Assembly: GCF_022458985.1 (NCBI RefSeq)
Contig: NC_061784.1
Span: 21,441,002-21,505,001 of the forward strand
DNA length: 64,000 nt
Source: Mugil cephalus
Taxonomy: Eukaryota > Chordata > Actinopteri > Mugiliformes > Mugilidae
Reading direction: 5' to 3'
A program made the position numbers and the translations under genes. Every line of letters starts with the position of its first letter. Position 1 is the stretch's first letter. Of this stretch, positions 1 to 8,397 are shown in pieces. A model generated the notes under the pieces. The model worked only from the letters and a program-made list of their open reading frames with translations. It was not told the DNA's origin and made no database searches.

Positions 1-1018
1 CAGGGCACAAAGTTGAGTCGACTTTACTGCTGTGCACTGACACTTTAAGCAGGAAGTCAACTAGTCACTGATCACGTGACAGCAACAACACTGACAGCTA
101 TAGGCTGTGCATTTCTGCAGTGCACAATATTAATAAGTGCATGTGTTTATGATCAGTTCTGTTGTGTTCTATTAGTTGACGTTGTTGCTGTGGCTGTAGA
201 GTGAGTTTTCTGTCCTTGATGTCAGTGAACGCACCATGCAAGTGACTGAAATTATGCTACGACCGACAGCCGACTGTGTTCAAGCTTCAATTACCTCACA
301 GAAAAGTCCCTGTAGCTTAATTTGTGTGAAACACTACAATATGTATTTAGGTCAAGAATATAGATTTAACTGTTACAAAGCATTACTTTCTACAAAGCTT
401 ATATATGTGATATCATCAGCTACTCAACGTCAGCCCCTACAAAATACCATAACATATATAACCCACCCATTGGCTGGTGTAACAATAACGAGAAAGTCAG
501 TGTTATTCACTTCTGGACTGATGTCTGGAGTTCTTTACAGCTACTACCAGAGAACTAGAGATACAAGCTGGAGGCCTTGTAGGAAACATTTCTGACCAAT
601 GGTGGAGCCAAACACTTCATATAACAGGGAGACCCAGCATTAACAACATCAGTATTAACAGATCTACTCTGTAGTACCAATGTCTGTTTTAGTTGGGTTA
701 TACTTAAGGCTTCAGAGAATACACTATGGATATGATAGTGACAACTTAACACATGTTGTCAAACAGTGACAACAGTATCTTTAAATCAGAAAACAACATG
801 TGCAAAGTGTCATACTTCCATTCTCCTCTGTAAATAACAAGAATTCACTGGCACATTTCCCTCATCTGCTCTCACTATTAACTTACTGCGAATTGCAGAC
901 TTTTTTTTCACATTCACTGACAATTCACAGTGACTTCACATTACAAACATACTTCCAATTGTCTGCATGGCCTATGTCCACCGACGTTAACTGGAATTAA
1001 CATATTAATTTTGCAAAA
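1..1018 (+). repeat. Module M1, duplicated intergenic block
   Basis: The block recurs at about 16210-17170, at 25790-26425 (5'-truncated), on the - strand at about 32580-33410, and in the mirror arm. It contains the Ig-like relic described at 236-600. It ends in an AT-rich sequence (ttttgcaaaatg), where the SINE-like element is inserted. No intact gene is seen. Confidence 0.7.
236..600 (+). pseudogene. Intergenic module M1 with Ig-like exon relic (copy 1)
   Basis: A 119-codon open frame lies here, but the paralogous copies at 16446-16805 and 25791-26003 carry stops or are truncated, so it is not a conserved gene. The 3' part (about 510-650) aligns by eye with 8850-8980: both read a Gly-x-x-x-x-x-Tyr-Tyr-Gln block followed by 'gaaacattt.tgaccacat' and a 'tggagccaaa' segment. 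In the second module that frame resembles a V-type Ig B-to-C strand region. I infer a decayed Ig exon carried along by the cluster duplications. Alternative: a non-coding repeat that happens to be open. Confidence 0.35.
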
Positions 1019-1170
1019 TGGATGGCATATTTGATCCCCAATATGCTCCCCGGGCGCACCCACCAGAGGGGTACACATAACTGGGTGTGAACAAATGGAT
1101 GGGTCAAACAGCAGGACAGAATTTCCCATCGGGGATCAATATAGGATATCAAAATCCAAAAAAAAAAAAA
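1019..1170 (+). mobile_element. SINE-like element with A-rich tail
   Basis: About 150 bp starting 'gatggcatat' and ending in an A run (1158-1170). It contains 'gaatttcccatcggggatca', typical of the 3' ends of fish non-LTR elements. Another copy is at 26428-26584, and mirror copies are near 36563-36720 and 61992-62143. The paralogous place near 17170 lacks it, so it is an insertion. The family name is not assigned. The Penelope tail follows directly after the A run. Confidence 0.55.
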
Positions 1171-1240
1171 GTCCAGCTGACCTTATTCAGCACTTTTTAG
1201 ATTACCATGACCTGGATGACTGAGAACCTTCACAGACCCA
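1171..1240 (+). mobile_element. Penelope-like element 3' tail fragment
   Basis: The segment 'gtccagctgaccttattcag' through 'gaaccttcacagaccc' matches the last ~70 bp of the Penelope-like copy at 17345-18478. The sequence after it, with the 'acaaccacagttcatatgca' block, belongs to the gene 3'-flank module rather than to upstream sequence. The tail therefore sits at a junction between duplicated modules. Confidence 0.6.
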
Positions 1241-1888
1241 ACCAAAAGATAACAACCACAGTTCATATGCAGCGAGTGTTGACTAAAACCACATATTTGA
1301 AAGGGCCTTTGAGAAACCAGGGACTTTTAAACTGTACCTCCACTATACAGTGATATGACATTGTGTTTAGTGAATGCTGCATTTTTATTTTATTTAATTT
1401 TTTTTAAAGATTTTATTGACTGTCAATTTTTTGTATCATCATTTCTGTTTTATTAGTTATTATATACATATAATTGCATTTTCGGAATCTATCACTAACT
1501 CAAATCAAATGTGGTGTAAAGTGCAGTTTTAGCCTGGCTGTACATCTAAACAATACAAACCTATTGTCTCTGCTTATGTGAGAAATAAAACATAGAAGGA
1601 ACGAGCCCTTGAAAACTAGTCTGACAATCAAGTTTCTCTCTGTCATTTAACATTTCATCTAAAAAACAAGGAAACAACTCATTGTAGTCTGACACATTTT
1701 AACCAGTTTTAGAGATTACAGATTTTTCAACCCGAGCAAAGTATAACAACTAATATTACTGTAACTATACATCAGAAAAGCTACTGTTGTATGTTAAATG
1801 AACATTACAAGCCACATTAGATGTACATGTGAAAGTACGAGTACATAAAAATGTGTTTAGTGCGTCGGTATATTTGGCTAAGTGTAAA
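1241..1888 (+). other. Composite upstream sequence of copy A, no gene seen
   Basis: A short piece of 3'-flank module (1241-1350) is joined at about 1350 to sequence matching the copy B upstream region at about 10764 onward ('gatatgacattgtgtttagt'). The distal first-exon segment present upstream of B, C and E is missing here, so A keeps only the proximal first exon. No open gene is supported. Confidence 0.55.
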
Positions 1889-2015
1889 TGACTCATTCTT
1901 CAATTCTCTTCTCAGAAGAAGCAAACAACAAAAATAGAACACATCAACGAGTTGTGAGTGAGAAACTTAGCGCCCAGATGATAATCTACAAAGAAGACAT
2001 CGCTTTGTAAATGTG
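1889..2015 (+). promoter_or_regulatory. Copy A proximal promoter and 5'UTR exon
   Basis: A perfect AP-1 motif TGACTCA lies at 1889-1895. It is followed by a leader segment ending at 2015 in front of a strong donor, GTGAGT (2016). The same AP-1 site plus exon plus donor precedes copies B (11573-11699) and C (22428-22553). Conservation across copies, and position one intron before the start-codon exon, support a non-coding first exon. The transcription start is not visible. Confidence 0.55.
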
Positions 2016-2209
2016 GTGAGTGACCGTTTTACATTTGCTGATGCTAACGCTGCTGTGCATGAAAAGTCTTGTATTTTAAATTGTATCTACAGTGTTTTGT
2101 GACATATGTAGTTTAACTGAAATAAAGCTCTGCGTGGTAGTCCACTACAGAAACCACATATGACACCATGCAACTTTAGAATGATGAACTGATTCTGTCT
2201 CTGCAGAAA

Positions 2210-3642
2210 ATGATTTGGATCTACATGATCATCTCATCTCTGGCAACGGCAGCTCTTTCAAAAGGTACAATTCAGCTTTTAAGTTTGCACTGATATTAAT
2301 ATCTGGATATAATAATGTTGAGGCATTAAAAGTTCTATTGAAGGTTATCATGATTTATTATGACTGGATGATTGCTGAAGCTCAGGCCTTTGATGGAATG
2401 TAGTCGAGTTTATTCAGTCATTCACTCAAGATTTGTTGAAGTGATCATGTTGAAGTGATTTTCTCCTGGAAATGTCTGATAACAGATGATGTTTCACCTA
2501 CCGACTTCAACTAAAAAATGGACTTTGAAAAAGAATAAGAGAGTCATTTTTTGGTTTCCTGATTATCTTGATGCAGTGGATAGGAATAACAAAAAGAACA
2601 TAAGAATATCATTTCTCAAGAATGGAACATTGAAGCTCAACGAGGCATCAAAGAAAGATTCTGGAGATTACCTGCTGGAAACACATGATTCAACTACTGG
2701 TGAACTCCTGCATAACATGAACATACATGTAGAAATACAAGGTAAGACAAAACAATTGAATTGTATTTCATTCACATCTAATTTAATGGAATGTAGCTGG
2801 TTAAAGGGCCAATTTGCATATATTATATATGTACATATTTCATCATCACTGTGTTTTTGATGAGAAAATGAGTTAAATGTTTCACTGAAGCATTAATTGA
2901 AACATATATACTGTAAAGATTTTCAGAGTTGACAGTGGATTTTGATCATGTTTATCTTCCAGCTCCTGTGTCTCAACCAGTTGTGTCTCAGACATGTTTG
3001 TCACCAGAACAGATGAAGGTCAGCTGCTCCTCTGAGGGAGATGGAGCAGAGATCATTTTATATTTGGACAATAACTTATTGATTCACAGCGGAGCTGCAG
3101 AAAAACACAATATTACCGTCAGTTTAAACGGTCAGATGACAGGAAACCTGATGTGTGATGTTCAAAACAACGTCAGCAGAGAACAAACAGTCATCCAGCT
3201 CATAAGCTGTTCCAGTTCAGGTATTATTCATAGTATTCTAAGAAATCATTCATTATCATGTAACCACTGTATGTACGTGATATCAGTACCTAATTTGGAT
3301 TTCCATTCATATTTTTCAGGTAATAACTGTCCCGTCTCTCTTGTGAGAGCAAGTGCTGCTGCTCTTCTGCTCCTTTCGTCTCTGTTTCTTCTTCTCAGTT
3401 GCAAATATTTGAAGTCAAGAAGATCCATGACGGTTAAGTATGGTAAGAGATAAATCTACTCCCCATTCTCATGTCTCACTGCCTTATACTCATGTACTGA
3501 TTATTTTTGCATTTTCTTCATAAATATTTTCAATGATCTCTTTTTACTTCTGTCAGATGTAGCTGAAGATGAATCACCTACTCAGACTAATGAAGAAGAA
3601 CAAGACCCCATTCCTACATCTTCATCCAGCAGCTCTCTTTAG
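2210..3642 (+). pseudogene. CD2-like Ig receptor copy A, V exon truncated, non-ITIM tail
   Basis: Exons: signal 2210-2264, truncated V 2486-2741, C2 2963-3220, TM 3320-3442, tail 3557-3642. The signal exon encodes a hydrophobic leader (MIWIYMIISS...). Compared with copy B, about 280 bp are deleted, joining 'gataacag' of the intron directly to 'atgatgtttcacc' inside the V domain. The former V acceptor and about 35 codons are gone. Splicing the signal exon to 2486 shifts the frame to an early stop. The C2 exon keeps four Cys, as in CD2-family domain 2. The TM exon (Leu-rich, with an Arg at its outer edge) and the tail differ from B-D: the tail is acidic and Ser-rich with no ITIM. All other junctions are phase 1, so skipping the V exon would leave an open ~173-residue single-Ig product. 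It could therefore be a pseudogene or a remodelled one-domain receptor. Confidence 0.7.
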
Positions 3643-4942
3643 CCTTAATCACTAATCCTAATCTTAACGTTGGCCATCAAATGAGATGTTTCCATGATCA
3701 GCTGAAAAGATTTAGTCTCCCCCTTAACCACAGGTAGGTATCCAAACGTTAATAGAAATTAGACGGTTATATGACTTTAATAGCACTTTAAGAACAGGTA
3801 TATAGGTAGAAGAATATGTAGAAAAGATGCTATATAAAAGCGAGACCATTTACCATTTACAGGTAGTGGCTAGCAAATAACCACTTCCTTGATTCATCTC
3901 AAAAAACAAGACAAGAGGACTCACACATGCTGCTCAGAAATTCTGTTGTCTTCACCAACCAAAAGACGACAACCACAGTTCATATACAGCAAGTGTCGAC
4001 TAAAACCACATATGTGAAAGGGCCTTTGTGAAACCAGGGACTTTTAAACTGTACCTCCACTATACAGCATGAAGTTAACATGAGGTTTCAATGGCAATTT
4101 ATTTTCATGGTTGTGTAAATAACGTCTTACATCTGTATAAACATTAACAGCAATGATACGAAGAGAAAAATTATTGATGTATAATTGAGCAGCATTTTTT
4201 TTCTACTCACTATCAAACTGTGTATAATAGTTTTGATTTTAACCTCCCGGTAACATGTTCAGTTATATTTGATTTTATTATCAATATTTAATGTGTGTTG
4301 TGATTTGATTAGTAAATAACTCATGTTCATCATAATTATATACTATATATTGTATAAAGTATATATATGAATATTGTACATCATGTATTTGAGAACCAAT
4401 AAATGTCGACCTGTTTGTGTTTTTATGTGTATGTAAATATTTAGTCCATATTTAGGAAAAATGATCAGAGTGAACATGAAGCTGCAGAATCTACTTAAAC
4501 ATTTATGCACTTGGTCCAAAATAAGTTATTTTACAAATTAATATTATTATTAAAGTTTTGAAATGATGTGTAGCTGTTCCTTCAGTCGTGGTCATGTCAT
4601 GGTAGTATATTAGTTATATTAGCTGATATAAATCTAATTTTGAGTTTTGAATCGAAGTTCTCAAACAAACCAAGGTCTCACACACACTGGAGACATGCAG
4701 TATTATTACCAGGTCTTTGTTAAGTCTTTATATTCAACTTTGTAGTTAAAAAGTCAAAATGCTATCGTGCGAGACAGATCTGATGCACAATTATCCATCA
4801 GTTACTAACGGAGAGGAGGAGCTGAAGGCCTGCTAGCGTTTCTATTTTTGTTTTTTTTTAGCGTTCAGATGAAAGCAGAATTACTCAAATGTAAAAATCT
4901 TCTTATTCATTTAATACTACGTTGATTTACTGAATTCCTACT
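3643..4942 (+). repeat. 3'-flank module of copy A
   Basis: Presumed 3'UTR and flank. A polyadenylation signal AATAAA is at 4398-4403, about 750 bp after the stop. The module recurs downstream of copy B (about 14640-15300), after the Penelope element (18479-19440), downstream of C (about 24560-25280) and near D (about 29220). Recurrent blocks are 'aaataaccacttccttgatt', 'ggacttttaaactgtacctc' and 'ttaacatgaggtt'. No gene seen. Confidence 0.6.
3861..3910 (+). promoter_or_regulatory. Conserved RUNX/ETS-like composite in 3' flank (A)
   Basis: The block 'gtggctagcaaataaccact' followed by 'tcct' holds a RUNX-type core (AACCAC) directly abutting an ETS core (ACTTCC). It is retained almost unchanged downstream of copies B (about 14637-14690) and D (about 29227-29280). 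A similar AACCACTTCCT lies upstream of B at 10363-10373. Such composites are common in lymphoid regulatory DNA. Function here is inferred from motif and conservation only. Confidence 0.35.
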
Positions 4943-5095
4943 GTCATGTCAAAGGCACTGACATGATAACCTCCTGTCCCTTCGTATATTAGTCAGTAAG
5001 AAACTAAGACATTTTTTTTGTGCGTGTATGCAGCAAAAATGCAGTCTTGTGCTGTGTAGCCACCGCTAAAGCTGGGGAACAATCGTCTGGATAGG

Positions 5096-5170
5096 CGGGG
5101 GAAGAAGAAGGAAGAGGGGGAAGAAGGGGGAAGAAGGAAAAAGAAGGAAAAGAAGGAAAAGAGAGGAAAT
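5096..5170 (+). repeat. Polypurine (GGAAGAAGGA-type) tract
   Basis: A nearly pure A/G run of about 75 bp built on ggaag/gaagaag. The mirror tract (about 57990-58075) is polypyrimidine and differs by several homopolymer-length changes. It is the clearest place where the two arms disagree in run lengths. Confidence 0.8.
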
Positions 5171-5295
5171 TTTGAAAAAATGGAAGGAGCCTGTAGTTAT
5201 TTGTGTCTCTGCTGTCCATCACAAGTAAAAGCACACATATTCTGGTCTATTAATTTGAGAAATCTAACCAAACATGACACTTAACTGCAGAAAAG

Positions 5296-5345
5296 CATAG
5301 GAGGCTCTTGACCCAAAGGTCGCCGGTTCGATTCCACCATTGGAA
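5296..5345 (+). other. tRNA-like fragment with B box
   Basis: GGTTCGATTCC at 5325-5335 is a perfect RNA polymerase III B box, preceded by an anticodon-arm-like GACC...GGTC pairing. No A box or complete cloverleaf is visible upstream, so this is a tRNA pseudogene fragment or the head of a tRNA-derived SINE, not a functional tRNA gene. Confidence 0.4.
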
Positions 5346-6400
5346 CATGAGGCCTTTAACAGAGACTACTACGAAGTGTTATCACATGTACCTAAATGTA
5401 CTTTTATAGTCATTTTAATATTTCTGAATGAAGTACTGCAACAATGTTATCGTTTTCTATGAGTGAGTTTGCATTTTACAGTAAAAAATTAAGACAGTCA
5501 CTGAAATGTAACAAATTTATTACAAATTTCACACACACACTCACAAACACGTGTGTTAAAGTTAAAAAACAAAATAGAACAGCAGCAAATTAAGACTTTT
5601 TTTCTTTTAAAATTATTTACATTATATACATATTGACAAAGACTGTCACATCATGTTTTTTCCATGAGAGAAGTCGCTGGTGGAAAATAGCTCAGGAGTG
5701 AGGACCTGATGGTATATGAGGGATGACTCTGGTGGATCATACCACAGTTTCAGGTCTTTGAAAAGACACTGGTCTTTCCACAGGGCTGCTGAAATGTCTT
5801 TAGCAGCTTTGTGGGCAGCCAAGCAGCGTCTGAAACAGGTGCGATCCCCACATTTTTAGGCAATGGCAGAGGGGGTTCCTGGGGAGACACAGGAGGAGGT
5901 TGCAGATAACACTTAATAAAAATAAAATAAAATAAAATACGGTAAGTTAAATACAGAGATATGATAACAATCTACTCAAGAGCAGCTCCTGTGTAGTAGA
6001 GTATGTTCTTACAGCTGTAGCAGTGGAGGGCAGAATGGAAGAAGCTGGGCTTGATACAGGAACAGGAGAAGGAGGAAGAGACACAGGAGAAACAGTCTGT
6101 GTCCAGGTGGTGACACTTTTCTTTTTGTGGGGCTTGTGATGGGGCTGGATACATCAGAGGTCTGAGGGAATGAAGGCACAGTTCACATTATATGATGACC
6201 GTAGATGCTAATGAATGAATGAATCTATCATTATTGGCACAGCCGTCAATAAAACCAAATCAATTAAACATGGAATGAAAGCATGAAAGCCCCACTATAG
6301 TTACTGCTACATGAAAACAATAACAGTGTACCAGTGTATTTATTAAATCAAAGTCTATCTATGTATCATTCTCTTTACTTTACATGAGTGAATGCTTCCC

Positions 6401-6420
6401 AGCCAAACTTAAGTTTGGCT
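6401..6420. repeat. Perfect 20-bp palindrome
   Basis: AGCCAAACTT followed immediately by AAGTTTGGCT forms an uninterrupted 20-bp palindrome inside the inserted segment. The mirror copy is near 56742-56761. It could be the centre of a small foldback repeat. No function is assigned. Confidence 0.85.
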
Positions 6421-6534
6421 TTAACATGGCACCATGAGAGCCACCAAACCATGGCTTTGTAAACTGACAAAAAGAAAAAAATGACCTTAACTGGGACATT
6501 TTTTATAGTTGAGTATATTAATAATCTCCTTTCA

Positions 6535-6765
6535 TCTCATCTTCCGTATAACTTAATCCTGCACTAGGGTCGTGGGGGTTGCTGGAGCCTATCCCAGCTG
6601 ACATCGGGCGAGAGGCGGGGTACACCCTGGACAGGTCACTAGTCTATCACAGGGCTAATGCAGAGACAAACAACCATTCACACTCACACTCACACCGAGG
6701 GTCAATTTAGAGTCACCAATCAGCCTAACGAGCATGCGTTTGGAGGTGGGAGGAAGCTGGAGTTA
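6535..6765 (+). repeat. Fish-type dispersed repeat
   Basis: A block containing 'ggagcctatcccagctgaca', 'gcggggtacaccctggacag', 'cattcacactcacactcaca' and 'ggtgggaggaagc'. I recognise this wording as a very common dispersed repeat of spiny-rayed fish genomes. Its class is not assigned here. The mirror copy is at about 56395-56640. It supports a percomorph origin. Confidence 0.6.
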
Positions 6766-8239
6766 TATTAATAATAATTCTAATAATAATAATGTAAATA
6801 TCAGCACCAGTAAATCCTCATTACTTACTGATGCCAAGGTTCACCACTAGCTGATCACAACCATCCTTTGGTGGTGGTGGTGAACCTGCAGGTAGAGTCC
6901 TGGCTGTAGCGTCTCACCAGGTGAAGGCCCTGGCTGCTGTTCCACTGTACATGAGGTTCCTGGATGCACTGAGACAAGGAGCGAACTGGAAGGCTACAGG
7001 TTCACAGACAAGATAAAAAAAAAAATTGTAATACAACAGAATTCAACACCAGCACATCATAAGAGACTTCAGATACGTTCTTTACATGAAAACCACATTT
7101 ACAGCTCGGTGCACCTCCAAACAGTGACATCTGTCCCCTCATCTGCACTGGGCATTTATCAATCTCTATGTTTGACAGCGAATAAGAAGGTGTTCCCTTT
7201 AAATATGTCATAGCTTTACATTTAATATGATACACATATCACTCTGTCCTGTCCAGGTTTACCTTCAGACATAGATCATGCCACTTCTTCTGCCGAGGTG
7301 CTGGTCTGTTTACTGCCTCAGAGGCCAAACGCCTGATATCCACTCCTCCTCTCCCATGGCCTTATGTTTTTTTTTTGTTTGGAAGTCATCTGCTATTAAC
7401 AGGAAAATGATATTTATACCAATACAGCTAATATTTGCTCATGACACAAATATGACCAATGTGCACACTTTTGTAACTTACTAATACACAGATATTTGTG
7501 CACACTGTAGGTTCTTACTTGCATACAGTCACACAAACAAACAGCTAATTATAAACTAACAGCAGTAGCCTACATATTATATATTTATGACAACAGAAGT
7601 GAATACTAGCTTATTATCTACTAGTAGCGTACCAGTAGCAGCAATGTAGACAGTAGACAGATTTACTGCCTAACGTTACTGTAGCTTATTATTAACTGGT
7701 AACAGTGCATATTCGAGACTTTTGTGACAACAGAAGTAAAAACTTTACAGATTTCATTCATAATGTTATGCTTAAAGTACACAAGAACATACTCTCATAC
7801 TCTGACGTCATGCTGGGATACTGATAAGAAGTAAGTTACAGTGATAGAGCGTTACTGTACGTTACCGGATGTTACAGTAACGTACGTTGCTGCCGGAGGA
7901 AAACGGTCAAGTTTAAACTACAGACGCGATGCAACGTCAAGGTCGTTTCTTTTAATAGTTATTTCTCTCTTTAATATATTATTAATATCTGCCTAGCTAC
8001 CCGCTAGTTTATTTAATACAACATTAAAGAAGAGCATGTTTACGTTTTGCGATGAATGAAAACTTAACACCGAGCAAGCTAGACAGCTGACGGAATACAA
8101 TGATATTAGCCACATATTTACCTTTTGTAGTTACAGACAGCTGAAGGTTGGACGTCTTTCCAATCATTCGAGGCGGTAAATTTGAAATGACAGTAGAGGT
8201 CTTCTGCGCCTGCGTGAAGGCCGGCCGGTTGAATTTTGG

Positions 8240-8395
8240 AGATGCGCCGTTGTGATTGGCCGTCGGAAAGATAGAAATGGCGGACCGCGATTTTGGACAA
8301 TGGCTACGGTGATTGGCCGGAGCAAAGATGGAGAAAGATGGAGACGGAGCGAGGTGATTGGAGGGGAAGATACAGACTATCGCCCTCCCGCCCCG
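8240..8395 (-). promoter_or_regulatory. CpG-rich promoter with three CCAAT boxes and a YY1-type site
   Basis: ATTGG occurs at 8255-8259, 8312-8316 and 8357-8361 (CCAATCAC on the - strand). AAATGGCGG at 8275-8283 matches the YY1 core. The stretch is much richer in G+C and CpG than anything else in the window, and no TATA box stands out. This is the look of a housekeeping-type promoter firing toward lower coordinates. Confidence 0.6.
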
Positions 8396-8397
8396 CT

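Larger units (their letters stand above)
5700..8330 (-). pseudogene. Unrecognised gene-like structure with CpG promoter, probably decayed
   Basis: Reading leftward from the GC-rich promoter, plausible exons end in good donors: first exon ending at 8122 (AAAAG/GTAAAT), second 7263-7389 (CAG/ATG...GAAG/GTAAAC), one ending at 6839 (CATCA/GTAAGT), a Cys-rich 60-codon stretch around 5972-6160, and a last block near 5740-5890. No single frame passes through the second exon, and a 10-A run lies near its start. One frame there reads a basic, Trp-containing stretch (RRLASEAVNR...KKWHDLCL) faintly like Myb/SANT-type domains of transposon-derived proteins. I do not recognise the product. It is probably a pseudogene or a non-coding RNA gene. 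Confidence 0.3.
4943..8397. mobile_element. 3.45-kb single-copy insertion between A and B modules
   Basis: The paralogous site upstream of copy C (about 19436-19455) reads straight from 'tttactgaattcctattg' into 'cttgcaattcaacttga'. In this arm the same two flanks are separated by about 3.45 kb that occurs nowhere else except in the mirror arm. The insert has a much more GC-rich, CpG-bearing end (about 8130-8395), several good splice donors and two dispersed repeats. No clear terminal repeats or target-site duplication are visible. A hairpin (TCATGTCA/TGACATGA) lies just inside the left end. The mechanism is unknown: transposition or a captured genomic segment. Confidence 0.6.

Noticed and set aside
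236..595. 119-codon open frame as a gene
   Set aside because: Paralogous copies are interrupted or truncated. It has no leader, splice signals or recognisable domain beyond a faint Ig-like relic.
1019..1170. Independent protein-coding frame (1129-941, - strand)
   Set aside because: It falls across the SINE-like element and the adjoining M1 end; the second SINE copy does not preserve it.
2840..2870. CACTGTG heptamers just downstream of the V exons, possible V(D)J recombination signals
   Set aside because: The heptamer is the non-consensus CACTGTG form. No ACAAAAACC-like nonamer lies 12 or 23 bases on, and the genes have complete germline V-to-C2 splicing.
5290..5345. Functional tRNA gene
   Set aside because: Only the B box and part of an anticodon arm are present; there is no A box, D arm or acceptor stem.
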